From Pyxidicoccus caerfyrddinensis (lineage in GTDB: Bacteria; Myxococcota; Myxococcia; Myxococcales; Myxococcaceae), in assembly GCF_010894405.1 (NCBI RefSeq), contig NZ_JAAIYA010000010.1:1-64000 (forward strand): a stretch of DNA of 64,000 nucleotides. Reading direction: 5' to 3'. A model generated the notes under the pieces. It was not told the origin of the DNA, made no database searches, and saw nothing but the letters and a program-made list of their open reading frames with translations. Position numbers and translations under genes: made by a program. Positions 25,935-34,897 of the stretch are shown piece after piece. Numbering within the stretch: the stretch's first letter is position 1; every line of letters starts with the position of its first letter.

Positions 25935-27466
25935 AGCTGCGACTGCGCCTGGCGCTCACGGTGGTGGCGGTGACGGTTCCCGTCGTCGCGGGGTTGAGCC
26001 TGGCCCAGCGCTCGCTGCGGCTGCGGAGTCAGGAGGAGGTGCTCGAAGCCTCCACGCTCGCGCAGATGCAGGCGGGGGAGCGGGAGCGCTGCGAGGCCGC
26101 TCCCGAGTCGTGGACGGTGCGCAGGGGGCCGCCTCCGCGTGAGCCGTCCCGGCCACCCGGTGGGTTCGAGGGAGGTGGGAGCGCTCCAGACAGTGAGCCT
26201 CCTTCCGAGAATGGCCCGGGTGGGCCCTCCGGTCAGCGGCCTCGTCCGGACATGGGACCGCCTCCCGACTTCGGACCGGGGCGTTCCGGGAGGCCGCCGC
26301 CCGCCTTCGCTCACTTTCCCTATGACGACGAGCTCGTCTCTCGCAACCCGTCCGCCCCCGTCATCTCCGAGGATGTCCGGCAGGCGGTCCGCTCGGGAGA
26401 GAGCGCGGTCGCCCGACGCTCGACGCGAGAGGGGCGCGCCGTCCTGGACGTGCTGCTGCGCATGCCCTGGGAGGGCGGGCCCTGTGCATATGTCCTCGCG
26501 CGGCGTGTGGAAGGTCCGGGCGCACCGGTCGAGGGCATACCGCCTCCCGAAGTGCTGCTCGTGCCACTGCTCGCCGTCGTGGCCGTGGTGGTGGCGGTGG
26601 GGCCCGTCGTCCGCCGCGTCCGTCAGCTCACCGGCGAGGTACGGGCCTCCGCCGTCAGCCGCTACCAGCAGCCTGTCTCCGTGCGCGGCAACGACGAGGT
26701 CGCCGAGCTGGCGCGGGCCTTCCAGGAGGCTCGCGCGGAGATCCAGAGCCAGTTGTCGCAGCAGGAGGCTCGCGAGCAGGCGCTGCGGGACTTCCTCGCC
26801 AACACCATGCACGACGTGATGACACCGCTCACCGTGCTCCAGGGGCACCTGTCCTCCATGCAGCAGCGCACCGGGCGCGGAGAGGCCCCGGAGCCGACGG
26901 TGCTGGCGTCCGCGATGGGCGAGGCCCACTACATCGCCTCGCTGGTCCACAACCTGGCGGCGGCCGCGCGGCTCGAGGCCGGGGCGCCGCAGGTTCAGCG
27001 TGCTCCGGTGGACCTGAACGCCGTCATCGCCCGCGTCATCGGGCGGCACCAGCCCATTGCCCGGCAGCGGCGCATCTCCCTGGAGAGTGGCGTGCCCGAG
27101 GCTCCCGTCTGGGTGAGTGGCGACGTCACGCTCATCGAGCAGGCGGTGAGCAACGTCGTCTTCAACGGCATCCACCACGGCCGCGAGGACGGGCACGTGG
27201 CGGTGGTGCTGGAGAGCCCGCGCCAGGGCCGCTTCCACCTGCGCGTCATCGACGACGGGCCGGGCATCCCCGAGGAGGAGCGCTCACGGCTGCTGGAGCG
27301 CAGCTTCCGGGGCAATGCCGCGCGGACGAGGGGCCTGGAAGGGCAGGGGCTGGGTCTGCACATCACCCACCATGTCGCGCAGGTCCACGGGTGGACGCTG
27401 TCACTGTTGCCATCGGAGTACGGCGGCCTGGAAGTGGGTTTGGAAGGCGAGGTGACAGGCGGGTAG
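25931..27466 (+). CDS. Sensor histidine kinase with Gly/Pro-rich periplasmic domain
   Basis: A 511-residue membrane kinase starting at TTG 25931, with AGGAG seven bases upstream and TTGA overlapping the regulator stop. First membrane helix ~7-24; extracytoplasmic part ~25-205, with a Pro/Gly-rich stretch at ~60-130; second helix ~206-228; HAMP-like linker; HisKA with phospho-acceptor His in NTMHDVMTPLTVL (~294); and HATPase with N box SNVVFNGIHH, G1 DDGPGIP and G2 GQGLGLHI. Full length. It should phosphorylate the coupled regulator. The low-complexity sensor resembles the Gly/Pro tail of the nearby dioxygenase, which hints that both act at the same surface. Confidence 0.93.
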   Translation: MKLRLRLALTVVAVTVPVVAGLSLAQRSLRLRSQEEVLEASTLAQMQAGERERCEAAPESWTVRRGPPPREPSRPPGGFEGGGSAPDSEPPSENGPGGPSGQRPRPDMGPPPDFGPGRSGRPPPAFAHFPYDDELVSRNPSAPVISEDVRQAVRSGESAVARRSTREGRAVLDVLLRMPWEGGPCAYVLARRVEGPGAPVEGIPPPEVLLVPLLAVVAVVVAVGPVVRRVRQLTGEVRASAVSRYQQPVSVRGNDEVAELARAFQEARAEIQSQLSQQEAREQALRDFLANTMHDVMTPLTVLQGHLSSMQQRTGRGEAPEPTVLASAMGEAHYIASLVHNLAAAARLEAGAPQVQRAPVDLNAVIARVIGRHQPIARQRRISLESGVPEAPVWVSGDVTLIEQAVSNVVFNGIHHGREDGHVAVVLESPRQGRFHLRVIDDGPGIPEEERSRLLERSFRGNAARTRGLEGQGLGLHITHHVAQVHGWTLSLLPSEYGGLEVGLEGEVTGG

Positions 27467-27476
27467 TCTCGACGGG

Positions 27477-29375
27477 ATGCGCAGGTTCTTCCTCGTGGCG
27501 GTGTTGTTGTTCGTCGGCCCGTTGAGCACCCAGGCCGCCGGGGAGGACGGCGCGCCGTCCCGGTACGGCCAGGTCAACGAGGGACAGGTCCGCATCACGG
27601 GCATCTCGGGACGCGTGTCCAAGTCGCGCGAGCGCTCGCGCGGTCCGTGGAAGACCTACTACGAGCAGACCATCACGGTGGACAACCGGATCGGGCTGGA
27701 GCTGTTCGACGTGAAGCTCGAGCTGGGCTACGAGCGGCTGAACTCGGGAGTGCACGTGGTGAGACGCGAGCACTCCTCGATCATCTTCAACGCGCGCGGG
27801 CCGACGCCGGTGGGGCTCATCTACGCCGAGCCCTTCCCGGAGGCGCTCGACCAGAATCCAACCGCGGTCCTGGTCGGCTACCGGCTGATAGCGGACCCCG
27901 CCAAGACGCCGGGCTTCACCCGGACCCTGTTGCTGCTGTCCAACTCCCAGGGCCGCGTGGACGTGGCGGTGGCGGCGGAGACACTCTCCAGCCTGGGGCC
28001 GGATGCGACGCTCATTCGCGAGGACGTGCGCAGATGGGTGGCCGACGGGCCGCAGGAAATCGCCGACACGTTCGGCCTGGGCATCACCCCGCTGTACGCG
28101 CTGCGCCTGCTGGGCCGCGTGGGGACCGGTGAGGACGTTCCGGTGCTGCTCTCCGTGCTGAAGGCCGAGGAGGACTACGCGGAGTACCTGCCCTCGCTCG
28201 AGGCGCTGCGCAAGGAGCTTCCCGACCACCCGATGACGAACCTGTTCGCTTCGGGTGCGACGCTGGAGCACATCGTGGAGGACGCGGTGATGGACCTCCA
28301 GCCGGCGCTGGCCGTCCCTGCGCTCGTGGCGTTGGCGTACCAGGATGGGCCCCACCGGAACGTGGCTCGGGGCTTGTTGCGCAAGTGGAAGGCAGAGGAG
28401 CTCGTGGGGCTGCTGCGCGGGCCCGGCGCCGCGGACGCTCTGCGAGTGCTCTGCGCGAGCCGCGCTCCGGACGCGGTGCCGCTCGTCATGGGGCTGGGGG
28501 TGACGGGCGTGGACGGCGTGGACCTGAAGGCGTGCCTGTCCGCGATGCCGGAGAAGGAAACGAACGCCGCGCTGGTGGGAGCACTGGGTGAGGAACTCGG
28601 GTCGCTGGAGGACACGGTGCTCTCCCTGCTGGCGGCCCGCGGTGGTGCGGTGCGGGCGCCGCTGCGGGCCCGGGCCTCGAAGCTGGGGATGAAGGAGGCC
28701 GCCGCGGACACGGGGGCGCTGGCGCGAGCCCTCCATGCGCGGCTGCGCTCCGACCGCGTGGGGGCCCTTCAGGAGACGTTGGACGCGGTGGACGGTGCGC
28801 TGAGCGAGCAGCAGTTCGACACGGCGCTGACCCTCCTGGAAAAGGCCGCGACGGATGCTCGAGGCCGCGAGCCCCGTGAGAAGCTGGCCGTGGCCCATGC
28901 ACGGGTGGCGCAGGCGGCCGCCAGGGCACGCGACGTGTCAGGGGTGGACAAGGCGCTCGAACGCATCGAGGTGCCGGAAGCCGGTCGCGAGCATGAGGCC
29001 GGGCTGGAGCCGGAGCTGACGGAGGTGGCTCGGGCCCTCATGTCCCAGTGGAAGGACGGGCGTATGGACCGTGTGGACCCGCAGCTCGAGCGGGTCGAGG
29101 CGCGGGTGAAGGCCGCGACCCGTCCCGAGCTTGCCCGTATCTACATGGATGCGATCGGAGAAGGACGCGGGGGCTGGGAACGGGCGGCCTATGCGAAGCG
29201 GGCGCTCGCGCTGGATTCAGGCAACGTCGCCGCACGGCAGTACGTCGAGGAGTACGAGCGCGAAAAGGCCCGCGAGAAATGGCTCTGGTCCCTTGCCAAA
29301 GTTGGCGGAGGGTTCCTGGCCGTGGGCCTGTTCTTGTGGTTCCTCGTCTCCAAGCTGAGCGCGGCGGCGGCGTGA
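27477..29375 (+). CDS. Exported HEAT/TPR-like membrane protein, function unknown
   Basis: A 632-residue protein with an N-terminal signal peptide (cleavage near TQA-AG, ~20), a beta-rich domain (~30-165), a run of alpha-helical repeats resembling HEAT (~195-410) and TPR-like helices (~415-600), and a C-terminal membrane segment (~605-627). The bulk is therefore probably periplasmic and anchored at the C-terminus. No catalytic motif is seen. It begins ten bases after the histidine kinase stop and may be the third gene of that operon, possibly an accessory to the sensor, though this rests on position only. A perfect hairpin follows the stop. Confidence 0.75.
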   Translation: MRRFFLVAVLLFVGPLSTQAAGEDGAPSRYGQVNEGQVRITGISGRVSKSRERSRGPWKTYYEQTITVDNRIGLELFDVKLELGYERLNSGVHVVRREHSSIIFNARGPTPVGLIYAEPFPEALDQNPTAVLVGYRLIADPAKTPGFTRTLLLLSNSQGRVDVAVAAETLSSLGPDATLIREDVRRWVADGPQEIADTFGLGITPLYALRLLGRVGTGEDVPVLLSVLKAEEDYAEYLPSLEALRKELPDHPMTNLFASGATLEHIVEDAVMDLQPALAVPALVALAYQDGPHRNVARGLLRKWKAEELVGLLRGPGAADALRVLCASRAPDAVPLVMGLGVTGVDGVDLKACLSAMPEKETNAALVGALGEELGSLEDTVLSLLAARGGAVRAPLRARASKLGMKEAAADTGALARALHARLRSDRVGALQETLDAVDGALSEQQFDTALTLLEKAATDARGREPREKLAVAHARVAQAAARARDVSGVDKALERIEVPEAGREHEAGLEPELTEVARALMSQWKDGRMDRVDPQLERVEARVKAATRPELARIYMDAIGEGRGGWERAAYAKRALALDSGNVAARQYVEEYEREKAREKWLWSLAKVGGGFLAVGLFLWFLVSKLSAAAA

Positions 29376-29396
29376 GGGCTCGGGAGTCCCGAGCCC
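29376..29396. terminator. Perfect 10-bp hairpin between convergent genes
   Basis: GGGCTCGGGA (29376-29385) and TCCCGAGCCC (29387-29396) form a perfect 10-bp inverted repeat with a single central base, starting immediately after the stop at 29375. It separates two convergent genes. No T-tract is present, so bidirectional termination is inferred. Confidence 0.55.
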
Positions 29397-29409
29397 TCCG
29401 AAGGCCGTA

Positions 29410-32199
29410 TCAGCCGCGCGCCTGACGGCTGGAGCGACGGCGAGACTGGATGGCGGTGAGGCCCATCCACATCCCGAGCAGCAGCAGCGGGGAACCGCCG
29501 CCGGTGCCCGCGCCGCAGCCACAGCCCGAGGCGGTCTCGTCGCCCGGCTCGTCGGAGGTTCCGGCGTCGGTGTTGCCGGTTCCCGTGCCCGCGTCCTGCC
29601 CTTGCGTGCCGGCGTCGTTGCCCGGAGTGCTGCCGGCATCTTCATCACCGAGGCCCGCGTCCGTGTTGCCCGTGCCCGCGTCGGTGTCACCCGGGCCGGC
29701 GTCCGTGTTGCCCGTGCCCGCGTCGGTGTCACCCGGGCCGGCGTCCGCGTTGCCGCCACCTGCATCCGGCGCCGAGCCTGCGTCGCTGTCGCCGGTGCCT
29801 GCATCGTCGTGACCTGAGCCCGCATCGGTGCTCCCCGAGCCCGCATCCGGTGCCGACCCCGCGTCCATGTCGCCGTCACCTGCATCCGGTGCCGACCCCG
29901 CATCCACGTCGCCGGTCCCCGCGTCGGGCTCTCCGGTTCCACCGTCCGTGGATGAGCCGGCATCCGGCGCGGAGCCTCCATCCTGGTCGCCCGTGCCCGC
30001 GTCCGGCGGCTCAGGAGCCTTCACGACCTGCACGACCACCGCCGAGGTATTCGGCTCGAAGCGCGTGTCACCCGAGTACGCCGCGGTGATGCCGTGCTCC
30101 CCTGGGGTCAGCGTCGCGGTGGTGTGGCTCGCCGCGCCCTGCGCGTTGACGGGGACGGTCGCAAGCGCAGTCGTCCCATCCAGGAAGGTCATGCTCCCGC
30201 CCGGCGTGCCAGCCGCGGGCGGTGCCGCGCCCACCAGCGCGATGAAGGTCACCGCCTGCCCGCTGTCCGATTGAATCCGGGACGACCCCAGCGCGACCTG
30301 CGAGGCACCGCGCATGACCGTGACGGCGGCCGCATTCGACATGCTTCCGCCGAAGACGCCGCCGCCTTCGTAGTCCGCAGCCACCGTGTACTCACCCGGC
30401 TCGGGAAGCGGCGTGCGGAGGCTGGCCCTGCCTGCCGCGTCGAGCGTCAGCGAGACCTCCAGCCCAGGCCCGTCCGCGTCGCTCGACTGCACCAGGACCT
30501 GCCCCGAGGGCGTCTGCTCCACCGCGGTTTCGGGCCGCACCTCCACCTGGATGTCCACCGGCTGCCCGTAGACGCTGGTGGCCGGCGACACGGTGATGAC
30601 CGTCTGCGTCCGCACGAAGGTGACGACCTGCGTGAACACGGCGGACGTGGCCGACTGGAACCCGTCGTCTCCCGAGTACGTCGCCGTCACCGCGTAGGTG
30701 TGCATGGGCAGGCCGCTCACGACGATGGAGGCCTCGCCCTGCGCGCTCAGCGCCGAGGTCCCCAGTTCCTGTGTGACGCCACCCGCGACGGCCTGGAAGG
30801 TGACGCTGCCCGACGGGGGACGCGGCGCCACACCGCTGTGCTGCACCATCGCCTGGAAGGTGATGGGCAGGCCCAACGGACGCGGCGTTCCGTCCGAGCC
30901 GAGGAAGACCTCGGTCGCGGCCCGGTTGACGGTGTGCGTGGCCTGGCCGGAGGAGGGGAGGAACGGCGCCTGCAGCGCGAACCGGGCCGTGAGCTCATGC
31001 TCCCCGGCTCCCAACGTCATGAGCGAGAAGGTCGCCCTCCCGGAGTCATCCACCTGTGCGAAGCCCAGCACCGTGTCTCCGTTCAGGAAGTAGACGTCGC
31101 CCCTCGCCGACCCCATGCCCGGGTCCGCACGCATCACGGTGGCCTCCAGGGTGACCAGCTCCCCGTAGGCGGTGGCGCTTCCCGGCGTGACGGTCAGCGT
31201 CGTCGTCGTCCGATACCCGGTCTGGAGGATCACGGGTACCGAGAGGCTCGACTCGAAGTTGCCGCTGTACTCGGCGGTGAGGGCGGCCGTTCCGCTGGGG
31301 AAGGGCGCGGTCGTCAGCGTTGCCACGCCGTCCGGCCCCACGGGCGAGGTGCCCAGCTCCTGGCCTTCCACCTTGAACGTCACCGTCCCCGAGGGAATGG
31401 CCTCGCTGTCCGTCACCTTCACCAAGGCGGTGAGCGTCACGTTCTCTTCCAGGCTCGACGGATTCGGAGAGACGGTGAGCGTGGTGGTGGTCGGCGCGGC
31501 GACGTGGATGGTGAGCAGGTGGCTCCAGGATTCGTACAGGAACCGGATGGCCTGGCCGGACGCGGGCACCGTGAAGGGGATGTTGGCCCCATCTCGCTCA
31601 CCATTCAGTCCGTAGTTCTCCTCCCAGCTCTCGTGGTGGGCGACCTTCAGCTCGTAGGTATTGGCGGGGAGCGAAGGGATGCGGAGCTCCTGCACGCCGT
31701 CCCCGTCGATGTCCTTCAGCCACGTGCGCATGCACGCCGGGTCCCAATCTCCGGGGCACCCCAGCTCGGACTGCAGCGAGCCCGCGAGCACGGCGATGGG
31801 CGTGAGCGACGAGTTGGTGACCCAGTGGGTGACGGGGTCGTAGAAGAACTTCACGCCGATGAAGTCCTCGGTGTGGCTGAAGGAGAGGTTGGCGCCATCA
31901 CGCTGGGCATTGGCTCCGTAGTTCTCCTCCCACGAGCCGTTGAGGGCGACCTTGAACTCCTGGGGACCTCCCGGGACGGTGTAGAGCCGGCGCCAGATGC
32001 CGTCCGCCGCGTTGCGCTCCAGCGACGTGCTGCCGCAGGCCGGGTCCCAGTCTCCGGGACAGCCGAGCTCGGACTGGAAGGAGCCGACGATGGTAACCGA
32101 CGTCGGCTCGGCCTGGGCATGGGCTCGCGCGCAGAGCAGGGTGAGCAGCACGGCGCACGCCCGGAAGGACACCGGAGCGGTGAAGCGGAATGGATGCAT
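29410..32199 (-). CDS. Surface protein: X25-like domains, Ig-like repeats, DAG stalk, MYXO-CTERM
   Basis: A 929-residue exported protein. A signal peptide (to ~residue 29) is followed by two ~95-residue domains beginning SFQSELGCPGDWDPAC and SLQSELGCPGDWDPAC, resembling X25/pullulanase-type starch-binding modules. About five Ig-like (Big_3-type) domains follow (~230-720), each with TTLTVTPGS- or SGSVTFxxG-type signatures. Next comes a ~150-residue stalk rich in DAG, TDAG and PDAG repeats, then a MYXO-CTERM signal: SGCGCG, hydrophobic helix, RRR. That tail is a myxobacterial sorting signal for surface attachment. ATG 32199 is preferred to a TTG 21 bases upstream. Probably an adhesin or glucan-binding surface protein; no enzymatic domain is seen. 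Confidence 0.88.
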   Translation of the reverse strand: MHPFRFTAPVSFRACAVLLTLLCARAHAQAEPTSVTIVGSFQSELGCPGDWDPACGSTSLERNAADGIWRRLYTVPGGPQEFKVALNGSWEENYGANAQRDGANLSFSHTEDFIGVKFFYDPVTHWVTNSSLTPIAVLAGSLQSELGCPGDWDPACMRTWLKDIDGDGVQELRIPSLPANTYELKVAHHESWEENYGLNGERDGANIPFTVPASGQAIRFLYESWSHLLTIHVAAPTTTTLTVSPNPSSLEENVTLTALVKVTDSEAIPSGTVTFKVEGQELGTSPVGPDGVATLTTAPFPSGTAALTAEYSGNFESSLSVPVILQTGYRTTTTLTVTPGSATAYGELVTLEATVMRADPGMGSARGDVYFLNGDTVLGFAQVDDSGRATFSLMTLGAGEHELTARFALQAPFLPSSGQATHTVNRAATEVFLGSDGTPRPLGLPITFQAMVQHSGVAPRPPSGSVTFQAVAGGVTQELGTSALSAQGEASIVVSGLPMHTYAVTATYSGDDGFQSATSAVFTQVVTFVRTQTVITVSPATSVYGQPVDIQVEVRPETAVEQTPSGQVLVQSSDADGPGLEVSLTLDAAGRASLRTPLPEPGEYTVAADYEGGGVFGGSMSNAAAVTVMRGASQVALGSSRIQSDSGQAVTFIALVGAAPPAAGTPGGSMTFLDGTTALATVPVNAQGAASHTTATLTPGEHGITAAYSGDTRFEPNTSAVVVQVVKAPEPPDAGTGDQDGGSAPDAGSSTDGGTGEPDAGTGDVDAGSAPDAGDGDMDAGSAPDAGSGSTDAGSGHDDAGTGDSDAGSAPDAGGGNADAGPGDTDAGTGNTDAGPGDTDAGTGNTDAGLGDEDAGSTPGNDAGTQGQDAGTGTGNTDAGTSDEPGDETASGCGCGAGTGGGSPLLLLGMWMGLTAIQSRRRSSRQARG
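29657..29740 (-). repeat. Tandem 42-bp repeat encoding the DAG stalk
   Basis: Two identical 42-bp units (29657-29698 and 29699-29740) encode a 14-residue Thr-Asp-Ala-Gly-rich unit (TDAGPGDTDAGTGN type). Degenerate copies continue on both sides across roughly 29540-30005. Such a tract is prone to length change by slippage, which would alter stalk length without breaking the frame. Confidence 0.85.
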
Positions 32200-32267
32200 G
32201 GGGGACGACCCGGAACGCAAAGGGCGAAGGGCCGCACCTTAACGCGAACGCCATTTCATTCGCGGCG

Positions 32268-32288
32268 GGGCCCGGATGACCCGGGCCC
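32268..32288 (-). terminator. Hairpin downstream of the 113-residue protein gene
   Basis: GGGCCCGG (32268-32275) pairs with CCGGGCCC (32281-32288) around a 5-base loop, 15 bases beyond the stop of the minus-strand gene at 32303. There is no T-tract; assignment as a terminator rests on position and GC-rich stem. Confidence 0.4.
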
Positions 32289-32302
32289 TCGGACGCGGAA
32301 CG

Positions 32303-32644
32303 TCAGGAGAAGCGGGCCATGAACGCGGCGAGGAGGGGGCCTCCGGCGCGGGCCTCGGCGGGAGACTTCGGGCCGCCCTCGGTGAGCTTGCCGAGCAGTT
32401 CCTCCAGCGCGGGCTTCATCGCGTCGAAGGCGGCGGTGGCCTCGGCGGCGTTGTCGAAGAAGCGGTAGTGGAGCAGCCACCCCGCCACGGAGCAGGTGAG
32501 GGCGTGGAAGGAGCGCGAGTCATCCACCTCGTAGGTGAGGCGCACCTGCCCGGCGAAGTCCTCGTCGCGGGCAATCGTGCCGCCCTGCGAGCCCATCCAC
32601 CCGAGCGAGGCTCCGTCTTCATAGGGCTTCCAGTCCGTGCTCAC
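32303..32644 (-). CDS. Hypothetical small cytoplasmic protein
   Basis: A 113-residue protein of unknown function from GTG 32644, chosen because GAGGTGG lies 5-6 bases upstream. A longer frame reaches ATG 32737, but that codon shares the CCATGG palindrome with the start of the divergent gene, which makes it unlikely. No signal peptide or membrane segment. The visible sequence is a mixed alpha/beta protein with YEVDDSRSFHALTCSVAGWL in the middle and a helical end ending FMARFS. No family recognised. Confidence 0.65.
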   Translation of the reverse strand: MSTDWKPYEDGASLGWMGSQGGTIARDEDFAGQVRLTYEVDDSRSFHALTCSVAGWLLHYRFFDNAAEATAAFDAMKPALEELLGKLTEGGPKSPAEARAGGPLLAAFMARFS

Positions 32645-32735
32645 CGGTCCACCTCGCGCAAGGGGCTGGGGCGGCATCTTGCTCGAATCCACTTCATAAA
32701 ACCCACCGGCCCCGTGGTGCGTTGATGGCTTCACC

Positions 32736-33611
32736 ATGGATGCCCAACGCCTCCGGTCGTGGTGGCCCGAAGACCCGCGCCTCCTTCAGCTTGCCTTCCT
32801 GAGCTCATTTCTCGCGGCCGGACTCTCCGTGCTGCACTTCGACGTGCCGCCGTGGCAGCCCCCGCTCATCATCGCCACCGCCTGCGCGACGCAGTGGGGC
32901 ATGACGCGGCTGATGCGCGTGCCGGACGCCGGCTATCGGTCCGCGCTCATCAGCTCGCTGGGGCTGTCCCTGCTGCTGCGCACCGACACACCCTGGGTGC
33001 CCGCGCTCGCCGCCTTCGTCGCCATCTCCAGCAAGTTCGTCATCCGTGTGCGCGGCAAACACATCTTCAACCCCACCAACCTGGGCCTCGCAGTGTGCAT
33101 GCTCGCGCTCGGCGCGTGGTGCTCGCCCAGTCAATGGGGTGAGAGCGCCGGCCTCCTCGCCTGGTTCGGCATCTTCGGTCTCGCCGTGGCGCACCGCTCG
33201 TTCCGCTCGGACGTGAGCCTCGCGTTCCTCGCGAGCTGGGTCGCACTCAAGGCCGGGCGCGTCCTCTACCTGGGCCAGCGCCCCGAGGTGCTGCTGCACC
33301 AACTCAACGTGGGCAGCCTCATCCTCTTCACCTTCTTCATGATCTCCGACCCGAAGACGACGCCCGACCGGCGCGTGGCCCGCGTGGGCTTCGCCGCCAG
33401 CGTCGCGCTGCTCGCCTTCATCCTCCAGCACGGGTTCTGGGTGAACAACGCGCTCATCTGGTCCCTGTGTCTGCTGTCTCCCGCCGTGCCGCTCGTCGAC
33501 CGGCTGCTGCCCTCGGCCCGGTTCCGCTGGCCCGTCGCCGTGGCCCATCCCTCCATCGAAAGGACTCCCGAGTGCCCTCCGCTGCCCGCAACCTCCTCCG
33601 CGTCGCCGTGA
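32736..33611 (+). CDS. Orphan RnfD/NqrB-like membrane protein
   Basis: A 291-residue polytopic membrane protein with about eight to nine helices, resembling subunit D of Rnf or subunit B of Nqr electron-transport complexes. Recognisable: GKHIFNPTNLGL (~108-120) and ISDPKTTPDRRVAR (~203-217), both typical of this family. The S/DGAT-type threonine site for covalent FMN is not evident, and no other Rnf/Nqr subunit gene lies nearby. Its 3' end overlaps the DUF2330 gene by 40 bases, so the two are made together. It may work as a flavin- or quinone-linked membrane electron carrier for its exported partner, but without the flavin site this is speculative. Confidence 0.78.
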   Translation: MDAQRLRSWWPEDPRLLQLAFLSSFLAAGLSVLHFDVPPWQPPLIIATACATQWGMTRLMRVPDAGYRSALISSLGLSLLLRTDTPWVPALAAFVAISSKFVIRVRGKHIFNPTNLGLAVCMLALGAWCSPSQWGESAGLLAWFGIFGLAVAHRSFRSDVSLAFLASWVALKAGRVLYLGQRPEVLLHQLNVGSLILFTFFMISDPKTTPDRRVARVGFAASVALLAFILQHGFWVNNALIWSLCLLSPAVPLVDRLLPSARFRWPVAVAHPSIERTPECPPLPATSSASP

Positions 33612-34897
33612 GCGCGCTGGCGCTCCTGGCCGCACCGCGAAGCGCCCACGCCTTCTGTGGCTTCTACGTCGCGCAGGCAGACGCGAAGCTCTTCAACCAG
33701 GCCAGCCAGGTGGTGCTCGTGCGCGACGGCGAGCGCACCGTCATCACCATGTCCAACGACTTCAAGGGCGAGCTGACCGACTTCGCCCTCGTGGTGCCCG
33801 TGCCCGCCGTGCTGGAGCGGGACCAGATCCACATCGGCGAGCGCAAGCACCTGGAGCACCTGGACGCGTACTCGTCGCCGCGCCTCGTGGAGTACTTCGA
33901 CGAGGACCCCTGCCAGGAGCCCGTCGACTACGACGGCCGCATGTACAAGTCGGCTCCGACCACGGCCGCCGCCGAGAAGATGAGCTCGGCCCGCTCGAAG
34001 ACACTCGGCGTGACGGTGGAGGCCCAGTACACGGTGGGCGAGTACGACATCGTCATCCTGTCCGCGAAGCAGTCCGACGGACTGGAGACGTGGCTGCGCG
34101 AGAGTGGCTACAAGGTGCCGGCGCGCTCGTCCGCCGCGCTGCAGCCGTACATCAAGCAGGACATGAAGTTCTTCGTGGCGAAGGTGAACGTCAAGAACCA
34201 GCGCGCGGGCGGCTTCCAGTACCTGCGACCGCTGCAGATGGCCTTCGAGTCGAAGAAGTTCATGCTGCCCATCCGCCTGGGCATGGCCAACGCCGACGGT
34301 CCGCAGGACCTAGTCATCTACACGCTCACCCGCAAGGGGCGCGTGGAGTCCACCAACTACCGCACGGTGAAGGTCCCCTCGGATGTGGAGATTCCCGGCT
34401 TCGTGAAGGGTGACTTCGGTGCGTTCTACAAGGCCCTGTTCGAGCAGGCCCACGAGAAGGCCGGCCGGCGCGCGCTGCTCACCGAGTACTTCTGGGACAT
34501 GGGGTGGTGCGACCCGTGCTCGGCGGACCCGCTGTCTCCCGAGGAGCTCAAGGGGCTCGGGGTCTTCTGGCGCGACGGGCAGTCGTATGAGACCGCGTTC
34601 CTCACACGTTTGCATGTCCGCTACGACTCGGCGCACTTCCCCGAGGACCTCGTGTTCCAGGAGACGGCTGACCAGCAGACGTTCCAGGGGCGGTACATCC
34701 TGCGCCACGCGTTCCAGGGACAGGCGCAGTGCAGCGCGGCCAAGGGGTACTGGGAGCGCGTGAATGAGCGGAGGGAGCGTGAGGTGCAGACGCTCGCAAG
34801 CCTCACCGGTTGGTCCCAGGCGACCATCCGCGAGCGCATGGGGAAGGATGCCCCGAAGGCGAAGGAGCCGACCTGGTACCAGAAGCTGTGGAAGTGA
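33572..34897 (+). CDS. Exported DUF2330-domain protein
   Basis: A 441-residue secreted protein from GTG 33572, with AAAGGA about eight bases upstream. A signal peptide ends near AHA-FCGFY (~22), and FCGFYVAQADAKLFN at the mature N-terminus is the DUF2330 hallmark. The domain runs to ~residue 330. Cysteines occur as pairs, including CDPC (~314), and may form disulfides. The function of DUF2330 is unknown. Overlap with the RnfD-like gene argues that it is the extracytoplasmic partner of that membrane protein. The C-terminal ~100 residues are helical and charged. Confidence 0.85.
   Translation: MPSAARNLLRVAVSALALLAAPRSAHAFCGFYVAQADAKLFNQASQVVLVRDGERTVITMSNDFKGELTDFALVVPVPAVLERDQIHIGERKHLEHLDAYSSPRLVEYFDEDPCQEPVDYDGRMYKSAPTTAAAEKMSSARSKTLGVTVEAQYTVGEYDIVILSAKQSDGLETWLRESGYKVPARSSAALQPYIKQDMKFFVAKVNVKNQRAGGFQYLRPLQMAFESKKFMLPIRLGMANADGPQDLVIYTLTRKGRVESTNYRTVKVPSDVEIPGFVKGDFGAFYKALFEQAHEKAGRRALLTEYFWDMGWCDPCSADPLSPEELKGLGVFWRDGQSYETAFLTRLHVRYDSAHFPEDLVFQETADQQTFQGRYILRHAFQGQAQCSAAKGYWERVNERREREVQTLASLTGWSQATIRERMGKDAPKAKEPTWYQKLWK

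Noticed and set aside
29540..30005. CRISPR-like array from the regular 42-bp units in the 29.6 kb region
   Set aside because: The units are contiguous with no spacers and encode in-frame DAG-rich protein sequence, so this is a coding tandem repeat.
32645..32737. Alternative ATG starts at 32677 or 32737 for the minus-strand small gene
   Set aside because: The ATG at 32737 shares the palindrome CCATGG with the divergent gene's start and none of these has a ribosome site comparable to GAGGTGG before GTG 32644.
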